Positions 20,041-28,429 of a stretch of 64,000 bases of DNA are shown here, piece after piece. Origin of the DNA: Rhodothalassium salexigens DSM 2132. GTDB lineage: Bacteria; Pseudomonadota; Alphaproteobacteria; Sphingomonadales; Rhodothalassiaceae. The notes beneath the pieces are model-generated. The model saw nothing but the letters and a program-made list of their open reading frames with translations, ran no database searches and was not told the origin of the DNA. The DNA lies in assembly GCF_004341375.1 (NCBI RefSeq), contig NZ_SLXO01000002.1, positions 248,001-312,000 of the forward strand, written 5' to 3'. The position numbers were made by a program, and so were the translations under genes. How positions within the stretch are numbered: the stretch's first letter is position 1; each line of letters begins with the position of its first letter.

Positions 20041-21132
20041 TTATTCCGCAGCGCTGGTGGCATCCTCGGCGTCGAGCACCCCGCGGCGGATCTGGTCGAG
20101 CTCGATCGACTCGAACAGCGCCTTGAAATTGCCCTCGCCGAAGCCGTCATTGCCCTTGCGCTGAATGATCTCGAAGAAGATCGGCCCGATCACCGTCTGG
20201 GTGAAGATCTGCAACAGCAGACCCTGGCCCTCGGTGGGCGCCCCGTCCACCAGGATCGAGCGCCGGCGCAACGCGTCGAGGGGTTCGCCATGGCCCGGCA
20301 CGCGGGCGTCGACCTGTTCGTAATAGGTGGCCGGCGTCTCCTGAAACGCCACGCCATTGGCGCGCAACTTGTCCACCGTGGCGTAGATGTCGTCGGTGCC
20401 GAGCGCGATGTGCTGGATGCCCTCGCCCTTGTATTCCTTGAGATACTCGGCGATCTGGGACTTGTCGTCCTGGCTTTCGTTGATCGGAATACGGATCTTG
20501 CCGCACGGCGCGGTCATGGCGCGGCTGAACAGCCCGGTCTGCTTGCCCTCGATGTCGAAGTAGCGGATTTCCCTGAAGTTGAAGACCCGCTCGTAAAAGC
20601 CGGCCCAGGTATCCATATTGCCGCGCTGCACATTGTGGGTCAGGTGGTCCAGATAGGTCAGCCCGGCCCCTTGGGCGGCCATGGCGTCGGCAGCACCGGG
20701 CAGCGGCTGATAGGCGTCGAACACCGTGCCAAAGTCGCCATAGCGGTCGACCAGATAGATCCGGCTGCCGCCGATGCCCCCGATCACCGGGGCGTCGACC
20801 ACCGTGTCGTCGCCCACGACCGGGGCGGGCTCGGCGCCGCGCTCCAACGCGCCCTTATAGGCGAACTCGGCGTCGCGAACCCGGAACCCCATGGCGCAGG
20901 CGCACGGCCCGTGCGCGCGCGCGAAGGCGGCGGCGAAACCGGTCGGCTCGGCATTGACCAGAAACACCACGTCGCCCTGGCGGTGCAGGGTGATGTCGCG
21001 CGCCGGGTGCCGGGCCACGGCGGGAAAGCCCAAGCGGTCGAACAAGGCGCGCAGCATCTGCGGATCGGGGGCGGCGTATTCGACGAAATCGAAACCGTCG
21101 GTGCCCAACGGGTTGTCGTGCAGGTCGGCCAT
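20041..21132 (-). CDS. hpd: 4-Hydroxyphenylpyruvate dioxygenase
   Basis: 363 residues. HPPD is an Fe(II) enzyme that converts 4-hydroxyphenylpyruvate to homogentisate. The protein has two VOC domains. Iron ligands are recognisable in YLDHLTHNVQRGN (His), GIQHIALGTDDI (His) and IFFEIIQRKGNDGFGEGNF (Glu), the last being a diagnostic HPPD stretch. The length is typical of bacterial HPPD. It is the first gene of the operon, with GAGGAGATTGAGCG before the ATG, and is divergent from a MarR-type regulator with a palindromic site in the gap. Induction by aromatic amino acids or their keto acids is therefore expected (inference). Confidence 0.94.
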   Translation of the reverse strand: MADLHDNPLGTDGFDFVEYAAPDPQMLRALFDRLGFPAVARHPARDITLHRQGDVVFLVNAEPTGFAAAFARAHGPCACAMGFRVRDAEFAYKGALERGAEPAPVVGDDTVVDAPVIGGIGGSRIYLVDRYGDFGTVFDAYQPLPGAADAMAAQGAGLTYLDHLTHNVQRGNMDTWAGFYERVFNFREIRYFDIEGKQTGLFSRAMTAPCGKIRIPINESQDDKSQIAEYLKEYKGEGIQHIALGTDDIYATVDKLRANGVAFQETPATYYEQVDARVPGHGEPLDALRRRSILVDGAPTEGQGLLLQIFTQTVIGPIFFEIIQRKGNDGFGEGNFKALFESIELDQIRRGVLDAEDATSAAE

Positions 21133-21199
21133 CGCTCAATCTCCTCTCGGCGGCGATCTCCCCGGATCGCGGACGGTCTGCCAGCCACCAGCCGGCAGA

Positions 21200-21217
21200 T
21201 GGTTTCATTTGAAACCA
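21200..21217. promoter_or_regulatory. Palindromic operator candidate between hpd and marR
   Basis: TGGTTTCA-TT-TGAAACCA has perfect 8-bp arms in the 210-bp divergent gap, 68 bp upstream of the hpd start. It sits in the locally AT-rich part where promoters are expected. Its size and symmetry fit a MarR-family dimer site, and the only regulator gene nearby is the divergent marR. Binding is inferred. Confidence 0.6.
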
Positions 21218-21342
21218 ATTTAGGCATGAACTATTATCGATGCAAGAAGCCGCGGGCCGTATGGCGCAAAAACCGACACACCGCGGCGAGCAGGTTGGCC
21301 GACCGGTGGGGGACGCCAGACCGCAGGCGGGGGGGCACAGCC

Positions 21343-21915
21343 ATGGCCAGAGACGATGACGGCGGTCGCGAAGACCCGGCCGCGGCGGCCGCATCCCATT
21401 TGCCGCTAGCGCGGTTTCTGCCCTATCGCCTGTCGGTCTTGTCCAACCGGATCAGCGCGCGCATCGCCGACCTGTATGAACGGCGCTTCGATCTGACCCT
21501 GCCCGAATGGCGGGTCATGGCGGTGCTGGGCGAGGCGGCGGCGGACGACCGGCCCATGTCGGCGCAGGAGGTGGCGCAGCGCACGGCCATGGACAAGGTG
21601 ATGGTCAGCCGCGCGGTGGCCCGGTTGATCGCCGCCGGGCGCGTCGACCGCGCCGTCGCCGCCGACGACCGACGCCGGTCGGTCCTGACCCTGACTGCCG
21701 AGGGCCGGCATATTCACGATGCCGTCGTGCCGCTGGCGCAAGCCTATGAACGCGCGCTGCTCGACCGCCTCTCGCCACGCGACCGCGCCGCGCTCGACCG
21801 GGTGCTGAGCAGTCTGGAGGGGGTTGACCTGGCCCCTCTGGGGCGCGATGTCGCCGCTTTCCCCCCACCGGGCGACGGCGACAGCGACACCGACGCTGGC
21901 CCTGGCAACGGCTGA
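21343..21915 (+). CDS. MarR family transcriptional regulator
   Basis: 190 residues. The winged-helix region reads YERRFDLTLPEWRVMAVLGE (helix 1-2), MSAQEVAQRTAMDKVMVSRAV (helix-turn-helix) and LIAAGRVDRAVAADDRRRSVL, with the wing Asp-Asp-Arg-Arg typical of MarR. The C-terminal ~30 residues are Pro/Asp/Gly-rich and probably disordered. It is divergent from hpd, so a role as ligand-responsive repressor of the phenylalanine/tyrosine operon is likely from context. The ATG at 21343 is preceded by a G-rich stretch rather than a clear Shine-Dalgarno sequence. Confidence 0.85.
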   Translation: MARDDDGGREDPAAAAASHLPLARFLPYRLSVLSNRISARIADLYERRFDLTLPEWRVMAVLGEAAADDRPMSAQEVAQRTAMDKVMVSRAVARLIAAGRVDRAVAADDRRRSVLTLTAEGRHIHDAVVPLAQAYERALLDRLSPRDRAALDRVLSSLEGVDLAPLGRDVAAFPPPGDGDSDTDAGPGNG

Positions 21916-21937
21916 CCGAGCCCCGCTTCGCGTCCGC

Positions 21938-22885
21938 TCAGCCGGCGCGCAGCAGGCGGTCCTTGCCCGACGCCTTGGCGCTCAGCAACGCCGCATCGGC
22001 TTGGGCCATCACCGGGTCCAGATCCGCCGATGCAGCACCGGCGGCCATGGCCAATCCGCCGCTGAAGGTGACGGTCCGCACGGTGTCGGCGAAATGGAAC
22101 CGCTCGGCCTTGAACAGGCCGCGCAGGCGCGCCAGGAAGGCCGCGGCGCCGTCCGCATCGGTCTCGGGGAACAAAAAGCCGAACTCCTCGCCGCCGACCC
22201 GGCCGATCACATCCGATGGCCGCAGTTCCCGCTGCGCCAGGGCGGCGAAGCGGCGCAACACCTCGTCGCCGGCGGCATGGCCGAAGCTGTCGTTGATGGC
22301 CTTGAAATCGTCCAGGTCGACCAGCGCGAAGGCGGTCATGCCGTCATAGCGTCGCTGGCGTTGCAATTCGGCCTCGGCCAATTCGACGAACTTCCGGCGG
22401 TTGTAGACATTGGTCAGATAGTCGTAATCGGCATAGTATTGAAGCTCGTCCGCCTTCTGCTCCAGTGCCCGGCGCATCTCGACCGCTTCGGTGACCACCT
22501 GGGTGAACATGATCACGCCGCCGATACCGCCGTCGGCGTTGCGCCAGGGCACATTCTCCCACTGCACATAGTCCACCCGACCATCGGCGCGCAAAAACCG
22601 GTCTTCGGCCGCGCTCAGACGTTCGCCGGCCAGATTGCGCGCGTGGATACGCCGCCACCTCTCGGGGATTTCGGAGAAGATATCGTAATGGCGCTGGCCG
22701 ATGATCGACCGGCCCACCAGGCCGTAATCCTGATACCAACGCGCGCTGGCCGCCAGATAGCGCAGGTCGCTATCGAACATGGCCACGGCGACCGGCATGT
22801 GCCGGATGAACTGGACCAACAGGTCCGGCGTGTCCGGCAGAGCGACCCGCTCTGCCAAGGTTTGCCTGTCAGAAATCATCGGCAT
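21938..22885 (-). CDS. PAS-GGDEF diguanylate cyclase
   Basis: About 315 residues. Residues about 10-130 form a PAS domain (MPVAVAMFDSDLRYLAASARW ... DGRVDYVQWENVPW, with a PAC-like end), then a short helix and a GGDEF domain. The active-site loop is GGEEF (RVGGEEFGFLFPE), and YLTNVYNRR and VDLDDFKAINDSFGHAAGD are present, so it should make c-di-GMP from two GTP. No RxxD product-inhibition site is obvious before GGEEF (RPSDVIGRVGGEEF does contain R-P-S-D, a possible I-site). The start is uncertain: ATG 22885 or 22879 is preferred over a TTG at 22936. The signal sensed by the PAS domain is unknown. Confidence 0.87.
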   Translation of the reverse strand: MPMISDRQTLAERVALPDTPDLLVQFIRHMPVAVAMFDSDLRYLAASARWYQDYGLVGRSIIGQRHYDIFSEIPERWRRIHARNLAGERLSAAEDRFLRADGRVDYVQWENVPWRNADGGIGGVIMFTQVVTEAVEMRRALEQKADELQYYADYDYLTNVYNRRKFVELAEAELQRQRRYDGMTAFALVDLDDFKAINDSFGHAAGDEVLRRFAALAQRELRPSDVIGRVGGEEFGFLFPETDADGAAAFLARLRGLFKAERFHFADTVRTVTFSGGLAMAAGAASADLDPVMAQADAALLSAKASGKDRLLRAG

Positions 22886-22963
22886 ACTACTCTTGCTCAC
22901 CCCATTGCCAAATGGGAGCGCGAGCGCCGGGATCAACCGATGCAGTGCAGTTTTGAACGCGCG

Positions 22964-23959
22964 TCAGGCGGCCAGCAAATGGGTCAGGCCGTCGCGCGAA
23001 TAGTCGGCGGCCAGCGCCACGGCGGTCAACACGCGCGCCTTGCGCGGCGCATAGCAGCCGGCTGGAATCAATCCACGCGCGATCAAATCGCGCTCGGCGC
23101 CCACATAGCCATAGGTTTCGGTGAGCACGCGGCCTGTGCCGGCGCGGCCCGCCAGGACCACCGGCATGAGCTTGGCGAGTTCGGCGGCCCGGTCGGCCTG
23201 GGCCTCGCTCAGATGACCGCCGCCGAAACCAGCCAGCACGGCAGCCCGATAGCCGGCCGGCGCGATCTGGTCGAGCAGCCGGCCGTCATCGTCGAAGGCG
23301 GCTTCCCAAAGCGCCACCGCCGGGCAGGCCAAATCGTCGCGCTCGACGCCTTCCAGCGCCGGCGGGCGGCGGATCAGGCCGTTGAACACCACATGGCCCT
23401 CGGCGACGAAGCCGGCCGGCCCCACATCGGGCGACACGAACGCGTCGAGCCGCTGGCTATGACCCTTGGTGACCATGCGCGCGGCATGGATGGTATCGTT
23501 CATCACCACCACCACGCCGCGACCGCGCAGGCCGGCGCAGCCGGCGACGCGCACCGCCGCCAAAAGATTGGCCGGGCCGTCGGCCCCGGGGGCATCGGCG
23601 GCGCGCATCGCCCCGGTGACCACCGTACGCGCCTGGGCGCCGAGCAGCAGGTCGAGCGCGAACGCCAGTTCCTCCAGCGTGTCGGTGCCGGTGACCACCA
23701 CATGGCCGTCGGCCTGGCTCGACCGGATGCGCCGGGCCAGGTCTACGGCAGTGGCGAAGCCCAGATTGCCGCTGCCAAGCTCGGCCACCGGCTCGACGGT
23801 GATCGCCGCCAGATCGCTCAGGCCGGGCACCGCGTCGATCAGGGCTTGACCGCCGAGACTGGGCGACACGCCGCCGCCATCGGCGCCGGCGGCAGCCGGC
23901 CGGGCCATGGCAATGGTGCCACCGAGGGTGAAAATACGCAGGCGCGGTGGGTGGGACAT
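22964..23959 (-). CDS. L-asparaginase (bacterial type I/II family)
   Basis: 331 residues. Asparaginases hydrolyse asparagine to aspartate and ammonia. The two catalytic Thr regions are visible: FTLGGTIAM near residue 12 and VVVTGTDTLEELAF near residue 88. A TGAMRAADAPGADGPANL segment follows. No signal peptide is present, so a cytoplasmic form is expected. It lies 21 bp downstream of the alanine dehydrogenase gene on the same strand, so the two are probably co-transcribed, pointing to ammonia-releasing amino-acid catabolism. Glutaminase-asparaginase activity cannot be separated from sequence. Confidence 0.88.
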   Translation of the reverse strand: MSHPPRLRIFTLGGTIAMARPAAAGADGGGVSPSLGGQALIDAVPGLSDLAAITVEPVAELGSGNLGFATAVDLARRIRSSQADGHVVVTGTDTLEELAFALDLLLGAQARTVVTGAMRAADAPGADGPANLLAAVRVAGCAGLRGRGVVVVMNDTIHAARMVTKGHSQRLDAFVSPDVGPAGFVAEGHVVFNGLIRRPPALEGVERDDLACPAVALWEAAFDDDGRLLDQIAPAGYRAAVLAGFGGGHLSEAQADRAAELAKLMPVVLAGRAGTGRVLTETYGYVGAERDLIARGLIPAGCYAPRKARVLTAVALAADYSRDGLTHLLAA

Positions 23960-23980
23960 GGACGCTCCCTCAACCTCGAC

Positions 23981-25102
23981 TCAAGCCGCCGACAGCGCCT
24001 CCGCCGCCGGCACGAACGGTTCGCCCAACGCCTCGGCGACCGCCCGATAGGTGAGCTTGCCGCGACAGACATTGAGCCCCGCCAGAAGATGGCGATCATC
24101 GGCCAACGCCTGCCGCCACCCCTTATTGGCAAGCGCCAGGGCGAACGGCAATGTGACATTGTTAAGCGCCTGGGTGGAGGTGCGCGCCACCGCGCCCGGC
24201 ATATTGGCGACACAATAGTGCACCGTGCCGTCGACCACATAGGTGGGGGCGTCGTGGGTGGTGGGTTTCGAGGTCTCGAAACAGCCCCCCTGGTCGATGG
24301 CCACATCCACCAGCACCGAGCCGCGCTTCATCTGGGCGACCATCTGGCGGGTCACCAGCTTGGGCGCGGCGGCGCCCGGCACCAGCACCGCGCCGATCAC
24401 CAGATCGGCGTCGAGCACATGGCGCTCCAGGCTCTCGCGGGTCGAGAACACGGTCGACAGCTTGGAACCGAACTGGAAGTCGAGCTCCTGCAAGCGCCGC
24501 GCCGACCGGTCGAGCACAGCCACCTGCGCTTCGAGCCCCATGGCCATGCGCGCGGCATTGGTACCGACCACGCCGCCGCCGATGATCACCACCTTGGCCG
24601 CCGGCACGCCGGGCACGCCGCCAAGCAACATGCCGCGTCCGCCCTGTTCCATCTCCAGCGCGTGGGCGCCGGCCTGCACCGACATGCGCCCGGCCACCTC
24701 GCTCATCGGCGCCAACAACGGCAGACCGCCGCGATCGTCGGTGACCGTCTCATAGGCGATCGCCACACACCCCGATTCCACCAGCCCATGGGTCTGCTGC
24801 GGATCGGGCGCCAGATGCAGGTAGGTGAACAGAATCTGGTCTTCGCGCAGCATGGCGCACTCGACCGGCTGGGGTTCCTTGACCTTGACGATCATGTCGG
24901 CACGGGCGAACACCGCCTCGGCCGAACCGGCGATCTCGGCCCCGGCGGCCACATAATGATCGTCGAACATGCCGATCTCGAGCCCGGCATTGGTCTGCAC
25001 CAGCACCTGATGGCCGTTTTCGACCAGTTCACGGACACTCTCTGGCGTCAAGCCGACCCGGTACTCGTGGGTTTTGATCTCCTTGGGGACACCGATCAGC
25101 AT
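23981..25102 (-). CDS. ald: Alanine dehydrogenase
   Basis: 373 residues, the standard length. It reversibly deaminates L-alanine to pyruvate with NAD. Features: MLIGVPKEIKTHEYRVGLTP N-terminus, the catalytic Lys in DMIVKVKEPQPVE, the catalytic His in LFTYLHLAPD, and the NAD-binding loop IIGGGVVGTNAARMAMG around residue 170. The ATG at 25102 matches the family start and has AAGGGAAACTCC upstream. A longer in-frame start at 25120 would add six residues. It is followed closely by the asparaginase gene on the same strand. Confidence 0.94.
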   Translation of the reverse strand: MLIGVPKEIKTHEYRVGLTPESVRELVENGHQVLVQTNAGLEIGMFDDHYVAAGAEIAGSAEAVFARADMIVKVKEPQPVECAMLREDQILFTYLHLAPDPQQTHGLVESGCVAIAYETVTDDRGGLPLLAPMSEVAGRMSVQAGAHALEMEQGGRGMLLGGVPGVPAAKVVIIGGGVVGTNAARMAMGLEAQVAVLDRSARRLQELDFQFGSKLSTVFSTRESLERHVLDADLVIGAVLVPGAAAPKLVTRQMVAQMKRGSVLVDVAIDQGGCFETSKPTTHDAPTYVVDGTVHYCVANMPGAVARTSTQALNNVTLPFALALANKGWRQALADDRHLLAGLNVCRGKLTYRAVAEALGEPFVPAAEALSAA

Positions 25103-25315
25103 GGAGTTTCCCTTCCTCAAAGACTAGGCGACCCCGGCGTCGTGCGCGGCCTGCCCCCACACCGGCCGGGACCGTGCGGACGATCCTCGGCATGGGTGGT
25201 ATCCGGCGCGGTCCCACAGTGCAAGGGACGGCGCGCCGCAGAAAGCCTTTTTCACACAACCTGTTCGGGTTAAGCTCGGGATTCTCCACGTTCCAGGCCG
25301 GAGGCTTCAGACGCC

Positions 25316-26059
25316 ATGTCCGCCGAAACCGTGCCGCAGCGGGCCGAACACGACCACGACCCGGCCTCGATCCGCCAGCGACTTTACGAAGGTCCCAAGG
25401 CGAGCGTCTTGCGCGACTGGGTCTATGGCGGCATCGACGGCGTGATCACCACCTTCGCCATCGTCGCCGGTGCGGTCGGCGGGTCGCTATCGGACACGGT
25501 GATCATCATCCTGGGATTGAGCAACCTGGTCGCCGACGGGCTGTCCATGGCCGCGGCCAACTTCGCCGGCACCCGGGCGGAAGTGGACAATCGGGTTCGG
25601 CTGCGCGCCGTCGAGGAACGTCACATCGACACCGACCCCGAGGGCGAACGGATGGAAATCCGCGAGATCTATCGCTTCAAGGGCTTCGACGGCACCGACC
25701 TGGACCGGGTGGTCGACGTGATCACCAGCGACCGCGAGCGCTGGATCGCCACCATGCTGAGCGAGGAATACGGCCTGCCCGACGCCACGCCCAACCCATG
25801 GCGTGCGGCCGCCGCCACCTTCGCCGCCTTCGTGGTCTGCGGGTTCGTGCCCATCGCCCCTTATCTGTTCCGGCTCGACCAGGCGCTGGCGCTGTCGGTG
25901 GCGCTCACCGGCGTGACCTTCTTCGCCGTGGGCGCGGCCAAAAGCGCGTGGAGCGTGCGCAGCCCGATCTGGGGCGGGCTGGAAACCTTCGCCATCGGCA
26001 CCCTGGCGGCGGGTGCCGCCTATGGCATCGGTCGGGCGGCCGAGTGGCTGATCGCCTGA
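25316..26059 (+). CDS. VIT1/CCC1 family Fe2+/Mn2+ transporter
   Basis: 247 residues with the VIT1/CCC1 pattern. The first membrane pair reads VLRDWVYGGIDGVITTFAIVAGAVGG and VIIILGLSNLVADGLSMAAANFAGT. A cytoplasmic Glu-rich helix follows (EERHIDTDPEGERMEIREIY), a metal-binding region in plant VIT1 homologues. Three more hydrophobic segments complete the protein at the C-terminus. The family moves Fe2+ or Mn2+ out of the cytoplasm. It is a single-gene unit, divergent from ald. Direction and metal are inferred from the family. A manganese-type importer lies 1.4 kb downstream, but no regulatory link is visible. Confidence 0.85.
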   Translation: MSAETVPQRAEHDHDPASIRQRLYEGPKASVLRDWVYGGIDGVITTFAIVAGAVGGSLSDTVIIILGLSNLVADGLSMAAANFAGTRAEVDNRVRLRAVEERHIDTDPEGERMEIREIYRFKGFDGTDLDRVVDVITSDRERWIATMLSEEYGLPDATPNPWRAAAATFAAFVVCGFVPIAPYLFRLDQALALSVALTGVTFFAVGAAKSAWSVRSPIWGGLETFAIGTLAAGAAYGIGRAAEWLIA

Positions 26060-26151
26060 ACCGCCGGGCGCGCCGGGCGCCTTGACCGCCTGGCGACGCG
26101 GTGCAACGGTTCCAATCTCAACAGCGATAACAACAGTCCAGGGAGACGCCC

Positions 26152-27360
26152 ATGACCCGATCCTTGCTGGCCGCCGCCTTGTGCGGTCTGGCCCTGCCCG
26201 CGCTCTTGCCGACCGCCGCCCACGCCCAGGCCGACCGGGCCAGCGATCGCGCCCGGGCGCTGGCCCAGACGGCGATCATCGTCGACGGCCATGTGGACAT
26301 GCCCTATCGCGTTCAGGTCTCGGGCGCCGATGTGGGCCAGGCGGTGCCGGCGCACGATTTCGATTTCCCGCGCGCCAAGGCCGGCGGGCTCGACGCGCCG
26401 TTCATGTCGATCTATGTGGGCGCCGCCTTTCAAGGCACCGGCGGCGCGCGGGCCGAGGCCGACCGGCTGATCGGCCTGGTCGAGGGTCAGGCGGCCCTGC
26501 ACCCGGACAAATTCGAGATCGCCTACAGCGCCCAGGACGTGGTGCGGATCAAGAAGGCCGGCAAGATCGCCCTGCCCATGGGCATGGAGAACGGCGCGCC
26601 GATCGAGGGCGACCTGGCCAATCTGGCGCACTTCCACAAGCGCGGCATCCGCTACATCACGCTCGCCCATTCGCGGGTCAACCACCTGTCCGACAGCAGC
26701 TATGACGAGGAACGCCGCTGGGGCGGGCTGTCGCCGTTCGGCCGGCTGGCGGTCGCCGAGATGAACCGGCTGGGGCTCATGGTCGACGTCAGCCATATCA
26801 CCGACGCCGCCTTCGACGACGTGATGGCGGTGACCCGGGCGCCGGTGATCGCCTCGCATTCGTCGTGCCGGCACTTCACCCCGGGCTTCGAGCGCAACAT
26901 GAGCGACGCGATGATCGAGCGGCTGGGCGAGAATGGCGGCGTGATCATGATCAATTTCGGCTCGTCGTTCCTGACCGCCGAGGCCAATGGCCATCGCCGC
27001 GCCATGGCCGAGGCCTATGACGCCTATCTGGCCGACAACGACCTGACCCACAGCGCCGAGCGCGAGGCGGCGTTCGAGGCCGGCTATCAGTTGAACAAGC
27101 CCTATCCGCACGCCGATGTGAGCGACGTGGCCGACCATATCGACCGGGCGGTGGAGTTGGCCGGCATCGACCATGTGGGCCTGGGCTCGGACTTCGACGG
27201 CGTCGGCGACACCCTGCCCGAGGGGCTTAAGTCGCCCGCCGATCTGCCCAACCTGATCGACGAACTGATCGACCGCGGCTATAGCGACGGCGACATCGTC
27301 AAGATCCTGTCGGGCAACCTGCTGCGCGTCTGGCGCGCGGTCGAAGCGGCGGCGGAATAA
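26152..27360 (+). CDS. Membrane dipeptidase (peptidase family M19), exported
   Basis: 402 residues with a clear Sec signal peptide (MTRSLLAAALCGLALPALLP..AHAQA). The mature enzyme has the renal-dipeptidase fold. The zinc site begins at IVDGHVDMPYR (His-x-Asp), a bridging Glu lies in MGMENGAPI, and further His in VDVSHITDAAF and IASHSSCRHF. C-terminal signatures are VGLGSDFDGVGDTLPEGL and ILSGNLLRVWR. Members cleave dipeptides, including some with D-residues, in the periplasm. The gene is alone, convergent with the metal ABC operon, with CAGGGAGA before its ATG. Confidence 0.9.
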   Translation: MTRSLLAAALCGLALPALLPTAAHAQADRASDRARALAQTAIIVDGHVDMPYRVQVSGADVGQAVPAHDFDFPRAKAGGLDAPFMSIYVGAAFQGTGGARAEADRLIGLVEGQAALHPDKFEIAYSAQDVVRIKKAGKIALPMGMENGAPIEGDLANLAHFHKRGIRYITLAHSRVNHLSDSSYDEERRWGGLSPFGRLAVAEMNRLGLMVDVSHITDAAFDDVMAVTRAPVIASHSSCRHFTPGFERNMSDAMIERLGENGGVIMINFGSSFLTAEANGHRRAMAEAYDAYLADNDLTHSAEREAAFEAGYQLNKPYPHADVSDVADHIDRAVELAGIDHVGLGSDFDGVGDTLPEGLKSPADLPNLIDELIDRGYSDGDIVKILSGNLLRVWRAVEAAAE

Positions 27361-27369
27361 GCGCCCCAA

Positions 27370-27403
27370 GCGCGCGCCCGGGCCTTACATTACGGGCGCG
27401 CGC
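27370..27403. terminator. Long GC hairpin between convergent genes
   Basis: GCGCGCGCCCG (27370-27380) pairs perfectly with CGGGCGCGCGC (27393-27403) around a 12-base loop, between the dipeptidase stop and the end of the metal-permease gene. There is no T run in either direction. It is likely a 3'-end structure for one or both transcripts. Confidence 0.45.
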
Positions 27404-27460
27404 TGCCCCCGGCCTCGCTCCCTCAAGGCGCCGTCGCCGTCACAAACCCCTTTGCCGCGG

Positions 27461-28429
27461 TCATGACGAGACCCCGGCGGCGGCGCGGGCGATGGCGGCG
27501 CGGCGGCGACGGGCCAGCAGGCCATAGCGCGGTGCGAACAGGATCGCCGCCAGTTCGAGCCCGCCGGCGGCGACCGCGATCATGCCGGCAGCGCTGAGCG
27601 CGCCGGGCGTGCCGGCCCACACCGGTGCGCTGGCGGCGAGCACATAGCCGAGCGTGGCGGCCAGCACGGCGATCGCCACCGACAGCCAAAGCTGGACCGC
27701 CAGCCGGTCGGTCAGCAGCCGGGCGGTGGCGGCGGGGCAGATGAACATGGCGACCACCAGGATCGAGCCCACGGCCTCGAACGACGCCACCGCCGCGATC
27801 GCCACGAAGACCATGAACCCGAGCCCCAAAGCGCCGGGCGCAAAGCCGAGCGAACGGGACAGCAGCGGGTCGAAGGTGGCCAGCTTCAATTCCTTGTAGA
27901 ATAACAGCACCGCCCCGCCGGTCAGCGGCACCACCCATAGCAGCGTCGCGAACTCGGGCGGCAGCAGCGCCCACATATCGGCGCTCAACAGGTCGCCCCA
28001 AGCGGTCGGGCCGACCCAGACCGTGGCTTCGAGATTGCCGAACAGCGCATGGTCGGGCGAGATGTGGCTGTTGGCGTTACCGGTCTGTTCGATCAGCACG
28101 ATGCCGAACGCGAACATGACCGTGAACACGGTGCCCATGGCCGCGCCCTCTTCGAGCCGGCCGAAACGGCGCAGCGCCTCGATAAGCCCCACCGCCAGCA
28201 CCGTGGCGACCAACGCGCCGAGGGTCATGTGCACCGCCGAATGGGCGTCGGCGATCAAAAAACCCACGACGATGCCGGGCAGCACCACATGGGTCACCGC
28301 GTCGCCCATCATCGCCTGGCGCCGCAGGACCAGGAAATTGCCCAGCAAGGCGCACACCGCGCTGGACAGCGACGCGACCGCCCAGGCGGGAAAATCGACG
28401 GTCAGGAACAGCGCCGGGTCGAGGGTCAC
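27461..28429 (-). CDS. Metal ABC transporter permease (Mn/Zn type), second subunit
   Basis: 322 residues, ABC-3 family permease. It starts at a GTG (28429) whose bases overlap the TGA of the upstream permease by 4 nt, indicating translational coupling. There are about eight hydrophobic segments. Family signatures include FLVLRRQAMMGDAVTHVVLPGIV (the cytoplasmic loop that meets the ATPase) and FEAVGSILVVAMFICPAATARLLTDR. It forms the channel together with the other permease in an importer for Mn2+, Zn2+ or Fe2+. Two different permeases of this type in one operon are typical of the SitCD/MntCD-like and TroCD-like systems. Confidence 0.9.
   Translation of the reverse strand: MTLDPALFLTVDFPAWAVASLSSAVCALLGNFLVLRRQAMMGDAVTHVVLPGIVVGFLIADAHSAVHMTLGALVATVLAVGLIEALRRFGRLEEGAAMGTVFTVMFAFGIVLIEQTGNANSHISPDHALFGNLEATVWVGPTAWGDLLSADMWALLPPEFATLLWVVPLTGGAVLLFYKELKLATFDPLLSRSLGFAPGALGLGFMVFVAIAAVASFEAVGSILVVAMFICPAATARLLTDRLAVQLWLSVAIAVLAATLGYVLAASAPVWAGTPGALSAAGMIAVAAGGLELAAILFAPRYGLLARRRRAAIARAAAGVSS

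Noticed and set aside
21824-25273. A plus-strand open frame of over 1100 codons opposite the GGDEF, asparaginase and alanine dehydrogenase genes.
   Set aside because: His/Arg/Gly/Gln-rich translation without domains, lying antisense to three well-supported genes. A typical shadow frame in GC-rich DNA.
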